From contig JAFCIZ010000005.1 of NCBI GenBank assembly GCA_017871115.1, positions 3,713,501 to 3,777,500 of the forward strand: 64,000 nt of DNA, in the 5' to 3' direction. The first letter of the stretch is position 1. The number at the start of each line of letters is the position of its first letter. The DNA comes from Cunninghamella blakesleeana. Lineage: Eukaryota > Mucoromycota > Mucoromycetes > Mucorales > Cunninghamellaceae. The position numbers were made by a program, and so were the translations under genes. The notes beneath the pieces were generated by a model. It did not search any database, had not been told where the DNA came from, and saw only the letters and a program-made list of their open reading frames with translations. Below, one piece after another: positions 52,420 through 63,902 of this stretch.

Positions 52420-54637
52420 TTAAGGTTGTTCTTCTTGTACAACATGTAAACCCGTATGATGAGAAGTTGTTGCTGCTGTCGTGGCCAATCCAGATTCGAT
52501 ACTATCCATCTCTTGATGATGATTGAATTGCTGTTGCTGTTTGCACCATCTTCGAATACTCTTTGATGTACGACCAACTTGTTCTCGGACTATATCTAAA
52601 GAATCACCTCTTTTTGATAGCCACTGTGATACAGAATGAAGAGAATTAGATGCATGGCTCTGATTCTCTTCATCATCATTATTATTATCATTTATTAAAT
52701 CATCATCATAAAGAGCTAACCAACTTTCTTTTCTAGGATTATAAATAGATGATCGATTTGTGGATGAAGAAATACGTGGTGGCGGTGGAACAGTAGAATA
52801 TCTTTTTGATAAAAAGGATGAAGAGTTTGTAATGGTGGTGGAGGAGGTGGTGGTTAAAACAGCAGATGGTGGATTTAAAATATCCTTTTGTTGATAAATA
52901 ATAATATCATCTTCCTCAGATTCATCTTCAGATTCATCGGCTTCTAACACTCGCCATGGAACAGCATCTTCCATTTCATAGCAAATAGGGGCCAAAAATT
53001 TAGCAGTAGGTGAAGTAGGTGAGACGGCAATGGTAGTAGCTTGAGAAGATAAAGAATTTGATGTAATATCAATAGTAAACCCACCTTTTGTTGCTGGCGT
53101 TTTTGTAAACATATCTACTAAATCAGCTTCTTCAAGTTGAAGTGAAGTTGGTGGGTATTTTAATAAATCATCTTTTTTAATAGCATGATGTGGAGGAGGA
53201 GAAGGATTGTTTTCTATAAAGGTGTTGAGACTTGTCATAGATGATCTGATAGATAATAGATTATTGTTATTTTTATTTTTGTTATTATTATTTTGATGAT
53301 GAGAATGGGTTTTTTTCATAGATGATTTTGTTGAAGATTCAGATTGATAAAAAACATTTTCAGGCTGCCGTTGCTGTTGATGTTGGTGATAAGAATGATT
53401 TAAAGTAATATCAGATTTACTATTTATATCCGAATGATTATCATCATGATCATAATCTCTTTTTTTTTTTCCAAACCAAAAAAGCAAACTCCAATGATTA
53501 TTTTGTCTTTTCCATTTTCTAATCTTCACCCATAAGAATGGCCCAACAAAAAACAGGAGTAACATAAAAAACCCCGCTATATTATTTGATATTAACGCGA
53601 ATCCTATTAACGATTCATTCCAACTAATTAAAATAAATAAAAGTGTAAAGAATAGAGAGAGAGAGAGAGGGATAATTAATATTTATATAAACATATATGG
53701 TAACTTGTCTTGCATTTTCCGTTTCCTCTTTTATTCTTATAAATTATTTATATATGTATATTACCTGAGATTAGAATAAAAACGAAGTTGACATATAATA
53801 CTACCAAGTTGAGAAAAAAAAGGAATCAAAGGATATAATATAAAAGATATAGGGACTTGATTTGTTATATTTGAATTAGAACACATAAAATAGATAAAAG
53901 TACTAATATTAAATAATATACATAGTAGTTGAGGTATAATAAAGAGTATAATAGATCCAGTATGGTCTTTTGGTACAAATGAATCTATTAAAAGAAAAAG
54001 CTATCAGCACGTGATTTTTCATTTTACTTTTATTTTTATTCTTTATTACTATTTTATATATAAATATATATATATATATATAATACTAATTACCAGTCGT
54101 ATACCAACACTCATTCTCTGTTGCATTATAAGGATCAAAAATAATTGATACACTACCAGATACCAATGCTAAGATGACTGGGATTAAACTATATATATAT
54201 ATTATTTAGTTAAAATAGTATGTGGGGAGGAGATAAAAAAAAAAGTTTATTTTAATTTTTTATACTTACCAGTAATATATGGAAGGGTTGAATCTCCGAA
54301 ATAATAAAAAAAATGAAACAGTAGTTGCTAGAAAAGTAGATTGATTATAAAACCAAGTAATAAAAAAATCACTAAATTTACAAGGAATCATAATAAAGCA
54401 TTGTAATAAAACAAAGATGGCGAGGAATATATAAGTGATTACAATAAAAAAAATGGTATAAAACAAAGTACGATAATTTAGCCATTTAGGACGCTTATTT
54501 AGTTTGAATCTTAATACGACTAAAATTATTGCTAAAATAAGAGTAGAGAATAGTGAGATAGTATTTAGTATGATATTGATGTTTTTAAAATCAGTATCAT
54601 CATAATTTTGTTGTAGTATTTCTTTTTCTTCTTCCAT
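52420..54637 (-). CDS. Seven-transmembrane receptor, cAMP-receptor-like/Git3-like GPCR
   Basis: Four exons (54270-54637, 54094-54188, 53765-53984, 52420-53623) sum to 1,887 nt, 628 aa. After about 18 residues, seven hydrophobic segments follow, among them IILNTISLFSTLILAIILVV, TIFFIVITYIFLAIFVLLQC, LIPVILALVSGSVSIIF, IILFIIPQLLCIILNIS and GFFMLLLFFVGPFLWVKI. A Cys in TM2/loop and the loop motif ENECWYTT could form the extracellular disulphide typical of the cAMP-receptor/secretin-like superfamily. The 340-residue cytosolic tail is rich in Ser, Asn and His, with acidic clusters (ADESEDESEEDD), as expected for regulated GPCRs. Start 54637 is chosen over an in-frame ATG at 54736 because the extra residues read as UTR-like Ile repeats. 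Ligand unknown. Confidence 0.82.
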
Positions 54638-54953
54638 TATAGTAATAATAATAATAATAATAATAATATATAAAAAGAAAGAGAAAGAAGAAAGAAAAAT
54701 TATTAAAAAGTTAAAAAGATAGATCTGTAAGTACAAGTGAGATATATATATAATCTCTTTTTTTCCAGCACACTTTCTATATCTCCCAAAAAAAATTGAT
54801 CTACAACTTTTTTATAATTAAAAGTGGTTAGATCACGATCCTCGGCGTTAAGAAGATGAATTATTAGAGTCCCTTTTTTATTTTTATTATATATAAATAT
54901 ATAATATATAAATGTGTTTCAAGATATCCTTAATGGTTTGAAAGATCTGCAAG

Positions 54954-55011
<58 letters not shown>

Positions 55012-56024
55012 GTTACAAACATTTATTACTATTGTTATAGAATAATAGGTACAATAAGAAAAAAAGAAAAAGAGAAAACTCCTTGGAAGATAAATTATTA
55101 AACGCTCTCGCTCTTTATCTCTCTTTTTATTATTCTCTCTATTTCTCTCACCTTAACCCCCGATCTTTTCTACCCCTCTTCTATCTAACTCCTTCCTCCT
55201 CCAATTATTCTCCTTCCTTCTCTCCCCCCACCCCTTATTTATGTATATGTAGTTTACATTTACCATCTCATGATATTGAACCTTTTATAGATATTTTATT
55301 TTATAAAAAAAAGAAACTTGCTTGCACATATAAAAACAAAAAAAAGTTGTTACTAGGATCATAAGCATATTTAGAGTCCTTAATGATTATATAATAAAAA
55401 AAAAAGTGCTGCCACTATTTTATTCTTTTTTATTCTAATTTTTCTATAAAATAGAAAAATAAATTTATTCTATACAGAATTTTAGTTTTATTATTTTTTT
55501 TACATAATAATAAAAAAAAGGCGGTAAAATACATTTGATGCCCAGACTTTTTTTATTTGCAGTATGTGCTTAAAAGAAAGGTTCCGAAGGGTGTGGTTTT
55601 ATTAATGCCGAGAAATCCGTTCAATTCCGCCAACATAAAAAATGTGAAATAAACTTATTTGATTGGTTCTAGTTGAATGTTTTTTCAAAAAAAAAAAAAA
55701 AGAACTCTATTTGTCTTTTTCAATAAAGGGCCTTTATATTGCCTTTTATGGAAGCATTATAATGAAAAAAAAATTTTTTTCACCACCATCCATCATTATA
55801 GTACATAAAAAAAAGTAGATTTCTTTCTGTTCCATGGGTTCTTCCTACTTTAAGTTTATTTTCCTTTTTTAAGTAATCGTTAAAAAAATATTTATTTTGA
55901 AAATAAATAAAAATTCTTTTTCCTTCTTTTTCTTTCTATTTTTCATTTATTTTTTAAAAAAAATCAACTTTTTACACTTTCCCAATCATACATACAGATA
56001 CATATAAATCTATACATAAACATC
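54638..56024. other. Intergenic, receptor promoter side
   Basis: 1.4 kb with a long TA dinucleotide run (about 54957-55004), a pyrimidine-rich stretch at 55100-55240 and A-runs. The open frame near 55083-55364 is a pyrimidine-rich artefact. No gene seen. Confidence 0.65.
54957..55004. repeat. TA dinucleotide microsatellite
   Basis: About 24 uninterrupted TA units upstream of the receptor gene. A run of similar length is at about 56854-56901, and shorter ones occur in many introns. Confidence 0.9.
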
Positions 56025-56219
56025 ATGTCAATTACTATTCACAAAGGTTTACTTGTCAACTCCTGTTCCAATTCAAATGACCATGCTCATACTCATCATC
56101 AAGTCATAGCAAACAATCTTAACATGTGTAATACTTCTTATTCATTTTGCTCTTCTTGTGGAATTGACACTTCTATTTACGCTCATGAAGACCATTGTCC
56201 AAAAGCCAGGGGAAATTAA
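56025..56219 (+). CDS. Small Cys/His-rich protein (64 aa), hypothetical
   Basis: Single open frame with an A-rich leader and pyrimidine-rich region upstream, as seen before other genes here. The 64 residues include seven Cys and a cluster FCSSCGID...AHEDHC that could bind zinc (C-x2-C then H-x2-H-C). Codon use is less AT-biased than the flanking noncoding DNA, which supports coding. No family was recognised. It could also be a first exon of a longer gene, but the frame ends in a plain stop and no clear donor was found. Confidence 0.5.
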   Translation: MSITIHKGLLVNSCSNSNDHAHTHHQVIANNLNMCNTSYSFCSSCGIDTSIYAHEDHCPKARGN

Positions 56220-56460
56220 AATATGTATTATAGAAAACATTTCATACTAAAAAACAAAACAAAACGTGCAAACAATTTCAATAGTCTCTTGTTATATACA
56301 ATCTCTTTTTTTATTATTATACTTTTTGCATTTAATATATATATATATACATACTTTCTTTTCATATTTATTATTATCATTTTTTTAATACACATTATTC
56401 CATATCCATTCCTTTATTTCTTTTTATTTTTTAATATATACAACTTTATTTAGATTCCAT

Positions 56461-56499
<39 letters not shown>

Positions 56500-56844
56500 T
56501 TACACATAATATTTTTCTTTTTTTAATAAATAATTCATATCTCTTTTTATCATTACAAAAAAAATTTGTTATTTTTTGATGGTGCAACCTTAATCCTTTC
56601 AAAATATATAAGACCTATTGGTTCTTGAGACATATTTTAAATTCAGTTGACTAGATTTATTTTCCATATATAGTATTAGAGATTTTTTTATTATTGTTTT
56701 ATTATATTTTGACATGTAATCTCTTTTTTTTTTTTTTTTCGTGTCAATCATTTGTTATCTTAATCATTTTTGGTGGATACAAAAAAAAATTTTTTTCATT
56801 TCACATTTATAATCCTTTTTTTTTTTTATTTTCTTTCTATTAAA

Positions 56845-56902
<58 letters not shown>

Positions 56903-57042
56903 TTTTGAATGTTTCAGTGCAAGAAGTATCAGGTTTTTTTTTCACATGATACTATTTATGTTTGTGAGTTCATTTTTTATTTGTTTATGTTCATTTTATT
57001 TTAGTCTTTATTTAATTTTTAAAAAATAAATAAATAAATAAA
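56220..57042. other. Intergenic between small ORF and COQ4 3' end
   Basis: AT-rich with TA runs at 56461-56500 and 56854-56901 and a T-run near 56725. No supported gene; the open frame at 56223-56453 is low-complexity Ile/Phe/Tyr. Confidence 0.65.
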
Positions 57043-57454
57043 TTATAATGATGCTACTGATTGAGTTGATACTGATGCTGATAATGATGGAGGAGTGATG
57101 ATACCTAATTCCTTACGTAAGTCATCCAAAGGTGTCAAAAATTTATGTTCATAATATACATTCATTAAAGGTTCACAAGAAGCACCACATTGAAGAGCCC
57201 AAGGAACATAGGTCGTGTATAGTCGATATCGTTCCATCCAATTTAATTGTAAAGGACCAAAAACAGAGGATAGCATGGTCATTGGTAAACCTGTTTGTAC
57301 CCATTCAAACCATTTTAATGCCAATTCTTCTTCTACTGTAACGCCAAGACCTGTCAAAGTATGAAAAAAATCATGAATTTCTCTATATCGTTTCATAATA
57401 TAAGCTAACTCTTCATCATCCACAAAATGAACCTATAATATATATATATATATA

Positions 57455-57488
<34 letters not shown>

Positions 57489-58247
57489 GTTATTACAATG
57501 ATATTGATTTGCATTATTTTTTATTTCTATTTATTTCCATTAAAACATATTTACAGGTGATCGGGTATCAGGTGTTACTTGTTGTTCATCTAGCCATGTT
57601 ATATAAGCATGTCCAAAAGTTCCAGGTTCACATTCTTTTCTTAATTTATCAAAATCAATGGTTTTTGTATTTATACTGGGTCGTTCTTTAAGGATTTGCC
57701 TTCCACTTGCTGAGGCCAACATACTATCTCTCATTCTTTTTAAAAATAATGACCCTGTTGTTTCCCCTAATGTTGCAACCATATCTATTTATAGATCATC
57801 ATCACCGTATTAAAAAAAGAAAAGTTTAATTGGGTTGGTTATATCTTCTTTATATTAAGTAATTCGTGTATATGTAGTTATTTTATATTTATATTTATAT
57901 TTATATAAATTTTATTCCTAACCTCCGCGATAGGGATCTCTTAAAGCTGCAATGGCTGATCCAACTGCTAAGACTGACCTTTCAATACCTGATATGGGTA
58001 TATGGGTTTCGTATAATAAATTTTTCTTTTTCATATCCATTTCTATATAAATAAATGAATAGTAATAATCGTGTTTGATAAGTTGGTGTTTGTTTATATA
58101 TTTTATTTTATTTTAAAATATGTATTTTTATTATTTACCTTCCGTAGATTGATTATATGATACGGTTGAAAGTCTATGTTTACATAATGGATTGAATAAA
58201 CGGGGTATTAAATTTCGTTTTGTTATAGTTGGTAGCAATGATCTCAT
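57043..58247 (-). CDS. COQ4: Ubiquinone biosynthesis protein COQ4, mitochondrial
   Basis: Four exons (58139-58247, 57923-58042, 57555-57784, 57043-57432) sum to 849 nt, 282 aa. The basic Ser/Thr/Arg-rich leader (MRSLLPTITKRNLIPRL) fits import to the matrix side of the inner membrane. The Coq4 core is clear: SVLAVGSAIAALRDPYRGD, MVATLGETTG, FGHAYITWLDEQQVTPDTR, and the metal-binding motif REIHDFFHTLTGLG followed by the Glu of VTVEEELALKWFEW. COQ4 organises the CoQ synthesis complex and acts on the decarboxylation/hydroxylation step of coenzyme Q. All conserved ligands (His-Asp, His, Glu) are present. It shares a divergent promoter with ATP synthase subunit f. Confidence 0.94.
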
Positions 58248-59022
58248 AGTTTTAATTTATTTTATTTAAAAAAAATTGAAAAAGGAAAAGAAATAGAGTT
58301 GAAAAATAGTTTATAACTGGCGATTTTTTTTTTTGTATGCATTTTTAAATTCCGCTATTTTGGTGTATTTTTGAAATATATTATATCAACCAAAAGCTTT
58401 TTTTTAAAAAATAATAATTGGTATATTTTATATGGATAGATAATGAGTATAAATAAATGTCAATATAATTGTATTATTGTATGTATAAATATGTGACTAT
58501 ATAGTTTTATATATATATATATTTTTATTTATATAAATATATGCATTGTTTTAGGACTTCCATACTTGGAACCAAATTAAAATATACTTTTCCAATTTTT
58601 TTTCTTATTATTTTATTTATGTATCATTATCCATTTTATTTATATTAGTAAGAATTATCTATCTATTTTTTTATTTCTTATTTTTTTTAATTATCATAAT
58701 AAATTATAAAAAAAATATAAATATAAATATATAAATGTATTTATATATATATATATTCTACGCTGAAATTAATATAGGAAAAATTAAGCTCTGACGTCGA
58801 GTATATTTAAGTGGAAGAGAGAGTGAGAGAGAATAGACGGTCACAAGCTTTCTTGATTTTTTTTCGAGCTGTATTAAAAAAAAATAGGCCCTGGCGGAGA
58901 GAAATTTTGCAGGGAAAAATAATTCTTCATAATAACAAAAGTGAATTTTTTTTCCTCTCTCTCTTTTTTTTTTTCTCTTCTCTCTTTTTTTTCTTAGTAT
59001 ACACAGCTTTCGATTATTTAAT
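58248..59022. promoter_or_regulatory. Divergent promoter region between COQ4 and ATP synthase subunit f
   Basis: 775 bp between two start codons of nuclear genes for mitochondrial inner-membrane proteins. A GC-containing patch (58885-58912) and a pyrimidine-rich stretch (58950-58995) precede the subunit f ATG; a T-run lies near the COQ4 start. No defined element recognised. Confidence 0.55.
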
Positions 59023-59676
59023 ATGAACGCCATGTCCACCGTTTTCCGTCGCGCTTATAGCACTAAGAGCCTTGTTCCTCCTAACATTGCCGCTGCCACT
59101 AAAGTTGGTACTGGTTCTGCTAAGGATGGTCAATTAACTGAATTAGTTGCTTTCTACAAGGTAAACAACTCTTTGAAAAATAAAAGATGATTTAAATGGA
59201 ACTATTGAAATGGGATCTGTATATATATAATATAGAAATTAAAATAGAACTGAATAGAAAAAAAAATTATTAGATGCTCATATATGTATGTATGTATTAT
59301 ATTTTAACTTTCCTTTATAACATAAATAAATAAAAATAAATAGAGATTACCCAAGGGTGCTGCTGAAGTTGCCAAACCCTCTGGTCCTTGGGGTCGTTAT
59401 AAGGCTCGTTATATCGATGGTGAAAACGCTTCTATTACTCCTTTCCTCCATCTTCTTGGTGGTATCTTTGTTATTGGTTACTCTATTGACTACCACTTCC
59501 ACTTAAGTAAGTTTTTTTTATTCATATACTAAAAAACTATAATATTTTTGAATATAGAGAGACACAGATATATTTATAACAAGGATGGAAAATTTTACTC
59601 ATTATTTTATTCTATTACTTTATTTATTATTATTAACTATAATATAGAGCACCACAAGAATGTTGAACATCATTAG
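59023..59676 (+). CDS. ATP17: Mitochondrial F1Fo ATP synthase subunit f
   Basis: Three exons (59023-59160, 59344-59506, 59648-59676) sum to 330 nt, 109 aa. The N-terminal leader MNAMSTVFRRAYSTKSLVPP is a typical mitochondrial targeting sequence. It is followed by RLPKGAAEVAKPSGPWGRY, KARYIDGENAS, the single membrane helix LHLLGGIFVIGYSIDYHFHL and the conserved end KHHKNVEHH. Subunit f is a small membrane subunit of the Fo stator. Codon use is rich in C-ending codons (GCC, TTC, CTC), unlike most neighbours, as expected for a strongly expressed gene. Start is the first ATG; a second Met is three residues on. Confidence 0.94.
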
Positions 59677-60009
59677 ATTATTATAATTTTTTATCAAATC
59701 GAAAAAAAATAAGAGACATATCCATCAACACAACCAACAGCCTTTTTATTTTTTAGTTTATTACAATGTATAAACAATTTTTAAAAAGATAATAATAAAT
59801 GACACCTTAAAAAATTTCGGTTTTTGTTTTATCAATATAAGCTCTTACTATTTGTTCAATGAATATGATATTAAAATGTTTTATTAGTATTATTATTTAT
59901 TTATTTATTTATATTTATATATATACACGCCTATCTAATTAGCAATAAGCTATAAATGTTGAACAATAAAAAAAAAGATCATGATAAAGGAAAAAAAAAA
60001 AAGAAACAT
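59677..60009. other. Short intergenic spacer between convergent genes
   Basis: 333 bp of AT-rich 3' flank; no gene seen. Confidence 0.7.
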
Positions 60010-62176
60010 CTAGTTATCATCAGTTGTATTACTATCATCACTGTCAGACATTATATGTGCTTTTTTTTTGTTTTTATCAGAAGCATTAATGCCATCTTCG
60101 TCATTAATATTTTCTTGTTTTTGCTCTTCATTATCTTTTTCGGAAGGAATATATAAAGTATTATATTCATCATCAATATGATCGAAGTCGTCCATATCGT
60201 CTGTTAAAGGTTGTAAATAACTGCCAGCTTCAGAACTATTAATCATGATTTCTTTAGCTATATCATCAATATTAGGATCAGTTGGATTTTTTTTTCCATG
60301 TTTAATTAAATCTTCTCGGATTAATCGATAGCCAACTTCCGGGACGAGCACTTGTTGAATGTATTCCATAGGTAATTGGGGTTTAGTTAAATCCTTATTT
60401 AAGATACCTTTATAAAGATACATTTTTACTAAATGATTTTGTATGATATAAGATCCTTTTGTGCCATAATATCCAGGCTTGTACATTTATAAAATTAGTC
60501 CAAAAAAAAAGACAAAAAAAAAAGGAAAAAAATCAGAAAATATAAAAAAATTTGATTTAATTATAGTTTTGCTTTCATTGTATTTGTTCACTATTTCTAT
60601 TTTTCTCTTTACCAAAGTTTCTTCAAATCGAGAGAGCACACCCATTGTACTACGCGCTTTATGTTTCCCCATTTTTTGATAAGCTGCTAATGCTAAAGTA
60701 CGATAAGAGCTATTTATTTTTTGATAAATGATTTTATCTAAATCATCCTTTAATGCATGAATTCGCTGTTTTAGTTCATCAAATACAATAGTAACTGGCC
60801 ACCCTTGTTGTTGACAATAAGGTTTGATCTCTAATTCAGAGGTATGAAGTCTACAAAAATCATATAACTCCATATTCGATATAGTACGTTTGGTTGATTT
60901 TTTTGTTGAGATATTATTGCCAACATTGTTATTTCGTTTTGTTAATACAGATGATGCTGTGGTAGTAGTAACGGTTCTATTATCATCATCTTTTATATCC
61001 ATATCTTTGATATGTTCATAGGAAACTGCAACCGTTTCTGATTCATAAATATCTATTAATGAATGACAATATGGGCATTTCACTAATAATAGTTGTAATA
61101 ATAGAAATGAAAGAAAATGGGTAAAGAATAGTCATACTAGTTATTTTCTTTTTTATATCTTTCCTATTTCACTTATTTGCTTATATTAATTTACCTAATT
61201 TTTTACTACTTGACCTTAATTTTTCAGGTATTAGAGGATCCGAGAATGATGGTAATGGTGCAAATAAAATTTTACTCTTCCTTGGACGTTTTTCAGGAAG
61301 CAGAAAATTTTCTTTACAAATTTCAGTTTTATTACTATTTTTTTCATCATTATTACTATTCGTATCGCTACTATTATTAATACTATTTCTAATACTACTG
61401 CTGCTATTAAAACTATTGCTATCATCATCAGGTTTATCATCAGCATCAGCATCTTCTTTTTTTGAGGGTAAACAAGGAAGCCGTTTTGCTATTGAAAGAG
61501 ATATTGGTTTTTTCATACTATATTTTTCATCCATCGATGTTGAGTTGGAAGTTAACAAAAGCTCTCTTTTTGTTGTTTTTGGTATTGATATTAATGATTT
61601 TGGAATTGTTCTTACTGTAGTTAATGAAGATGTCGACAACAACGATGGTGATCTTAAACTGTACGGCTTCTTAATATCATTCTTGTTACCGCTGCTACTA
61701 CTGCTGTTGTTATTCATTTTACGACTTAACACATGATCATTTTTGTTTTGATTATTTGAGTTCTTTTTTTTTGTCGTTTTATCTTCTTTTGTTGTTGCGT
61801 TTTTTGAGTATTTATTAATATAACGATTTATTTCTTGAAAATCGTCTTCTTCATTTTCAACGTTTGTTTGTAATCTTGAATGGTTATATTTTTGTCTTTT
61901 TTTTTGTCTAATATTGTTGCTATTATTATTATTTTTATAGTGATTTTTAGATTGTGATCTTGTTAAAGTAGGCAAAGATCTGTTATTTCTTTCAGATCTT
62001 TGTTGCTGTCTATTCTTTTTTGTTGATGACATGAAAAGATCGTTTTCTTCTTGTCGAAATAATTCATTTTCATAAGGTATAATAGAAACACCTGCCTTTG
62101 GTTTATTTTTCGAAGTGGTTATAAATAAATTATTTTCAAGTTGATTCGTAGTTACCCGTATTGGTGTTGATTTCAT
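60010..62176 (-). CDS. RTC4-domain protein
   Basis: Three exons (61195-62176, 60613-61082, 60010-60477) sum to 1,920 nt, 639 aa. The first 325 residues are Asn/Ser/Lys-rich and look disordered, with scattered basic clusters. A CPYC pair opens the second exon. The RTC4 domain then runs through ELYDFCRLHTSELEIKPYC, GWPVTIVFDELKQRIHAL, VLSRFEETLPGYYGTKGSYI (joined at the last intron) and QQVLVPEVGYRLIREDLI. Yeast Rtc4 was named for restriction of telomere capping; its molecular role is unclear and many fungal members carry the domain in nuclear proteins. The tail is acidic. The last intron uses a TACAAG acceptor, supported by the conserved residues it joins. Confidence 0.85.
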
Positions 62177-62867
62177 TTTATTTTTTCTTTTTTTCTTTTA
62201 TTTTTTAAAAAAGGAAAAGAGAAGAGGCAGAGAGAGTTGCATAGATATAAAATGTTACAGTGTGAATTTTTAAAAGCCGATTGACCGAATTTTTTTTGTA
62301 TGGTAAACGTCAAATCTATTAATTGTACCTTGTTTTATATTTTTTTAAGGTTTTAAACTAATATGTAATATATAGCTTTTTTATTTTTTTTTTGATGCCA
62401 TATAGTAATTCACATTTAAGAATAGTAGAATATATATAAATAGTTTTGTATATTTTTTTTCACTATCACTTTAATAATGGCTATCTAAGTGCATATGAGT
62501 CTTATTCGTTTTTGGATCAATTAATTTAAGAATGTGAAATTCATTCTATGTTGGGGGTTGATTTTTGTTTTTGTTTTTTAAAAAAATTATCTGAACTTTA
62601 AAATGTGTACAAAGTTAATAATTTTATTTCTAAAATGATTTTTTCTAAAGAAAAATAACTAAAAGGGTTGAATTTACAAATGGTTTAACATATAAAAAAA
62701 TATATTAATATAATACTAATAAAAAAAATAGCATAAACAATATGGTAATGATATAAAAAGACATAGTGGTAATGATAATATATATAAAATAAAATAAAAT
62801 AAAATAAAAAAGAGCATATAAAAGTGTAAATAGTAATAAAAATAATAATAAATAAATCAGTTTTCAT
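62177..62867. other. Intergenic between tandem minus-strand genes
   Basis: 691 bp; promoter of the RTC4 gene on the left and 3' flank of the bZIP gene on the right. AT-rich, no gene seen. Confidence 0.7.
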
Positions 62868-63902
62868 TTATTCTTCTTCTTCTTCTTCTTTTATACTTTC
62901 TTTTTTTATAGTTTGTTCCATATCAACATCATGATTATCATCATGATCTTCATCTCCTTCACTGTGTTGTTGTCGCTGTTGTTGCTGTTGATCCTTCATT
63001 AATAAAGATCGATGAGCTTCAGCTAACTGTTCTTCTAATTTTGCTACTCTTTCCCGTTGTTGGGCTTCTTTTAATTTAGCATTATCACGTTCTGTTTCTG
63101 ATAGAATGACTTGTAATCGAAGTTGTTCATTATTTTTTTCTAATTCTGATACTCGTTTTTCCATTGCCTCCATTTTTAATACCTTTCGTAATCGAGATCG
63201 TCTTGCTGCATCCGTATTTTTTTGTCTTTTTAATATTATAGGATCAACATTACTATCATTATTTTGAATAGCAGTAGGCATTGCTGTTTTTATTGATTCT
63301 TCTTCACTCTCTTCTCGAACTCGTTTTTTAATGTTATTACTATTACTATTACTATTAGAATCCTTAGTCACTAGATTTGGTATAATTGTTCTTGGGGTTA
63401 TGGAAGTTGGATTTTTTTTTGTCATTTCTAATGGATTAATAACATTAGGTAAAATAGTTGATAATGGCGAAATGGTTGTATTTGCCATTGCTGTATTATT
63501 ATTATTATGATTATGATTATTATTGTTAAGAGATGATTGACCTTGCTGATGTAAAGTTGTTAAAATAGCCAATGCTTTAAGGAAAGGTGTTATATCTGAT
63601 GATGCTAATAAATTGTTATTATTGTTAACAGACTTGTCATTGATTATATCACCTTTCGTTGTTGTTGTGCCATCAGAATCATTTACCACAGTGGTATTAT
63701 CATCAGATCCATCAACAGAAGACTGTCGTTCCCATTTCATATTGTTGATTATCGAGAAATCATAAGGCTCGCATTTAATGTTTTCTTCTTCTTTCTTGTT
63801 GTCAGATGGTAAAATACCTGATTGTCGTAGATCACATTCTAACCAGTCATCCAAAGTATCCGCATTAATACCACAAGAATTGAATTCTACCTTGATATCC
63901 AT
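62868..63902 (-). CDS. Gcn4/Cpc1-like bZIP transcription factor
   Basis: Single exon of 344 aa. The basic region is LKRQKNTDAARRSRLRK (about 224-240), matching the Gcn4/Cpc1 signature NTxAARRSR. It continues directly into a long leucine zipper (about 247-300; ELEKNNEQLRLQV, then AKLEEQLAEAH). The N-terminal part has acidic and hydrophobic patches (LDDWLECDL; ITPFLKALAILTTLHQQ) likely to serve activation, separated by Asn runs. The tail is acidic and Glu-rich. Gcn4/Cpc1 factors activate amino-acid biosynthesis genes through TGAGTCA sites. No upstream ORF is present in the 97 leader bases inside the window; any further leader lies outside. Confidence 0.88.
   Translation of the reverse strand: MDIKVEFNSCGINADTLDDWLECDLRQSGILPSDNKKEEENIKCEPYDFSIINNMKWERQSSVDGSDDNTTVVNDSDGTTTTKGDIINDKSVNNNNNLLASSDITPFLKALAILTTLHQQGQSSLNNNNHNHNNNNTAMANTTISPLSTILPNVINPLEMTKKNPTSITPRTIIPNLVTKDSNSNSNSNNIKKRVREESEEESIKTAMPTAIQNNDSNVDPIILKRQKNTDAARRSRLRKVLKMEAMEKRVSELEKNNEQLRLQVILSETERDNAKLKEAQQRERVAKLEEQLAEAHRSLLMKDQQQQQRQQHSEGDEDHDDNHDVDMEQTIKKESIKEEEEEE

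Noticed and set aside
54638..54736. Longer start for the seven-TM receptor
   Set aside because: The added residues are mostly Ile/Phe/Tyr from TAA/ATA repeats; the Met followed by EEEKE at 54637 is a more usual start for this receptor type.
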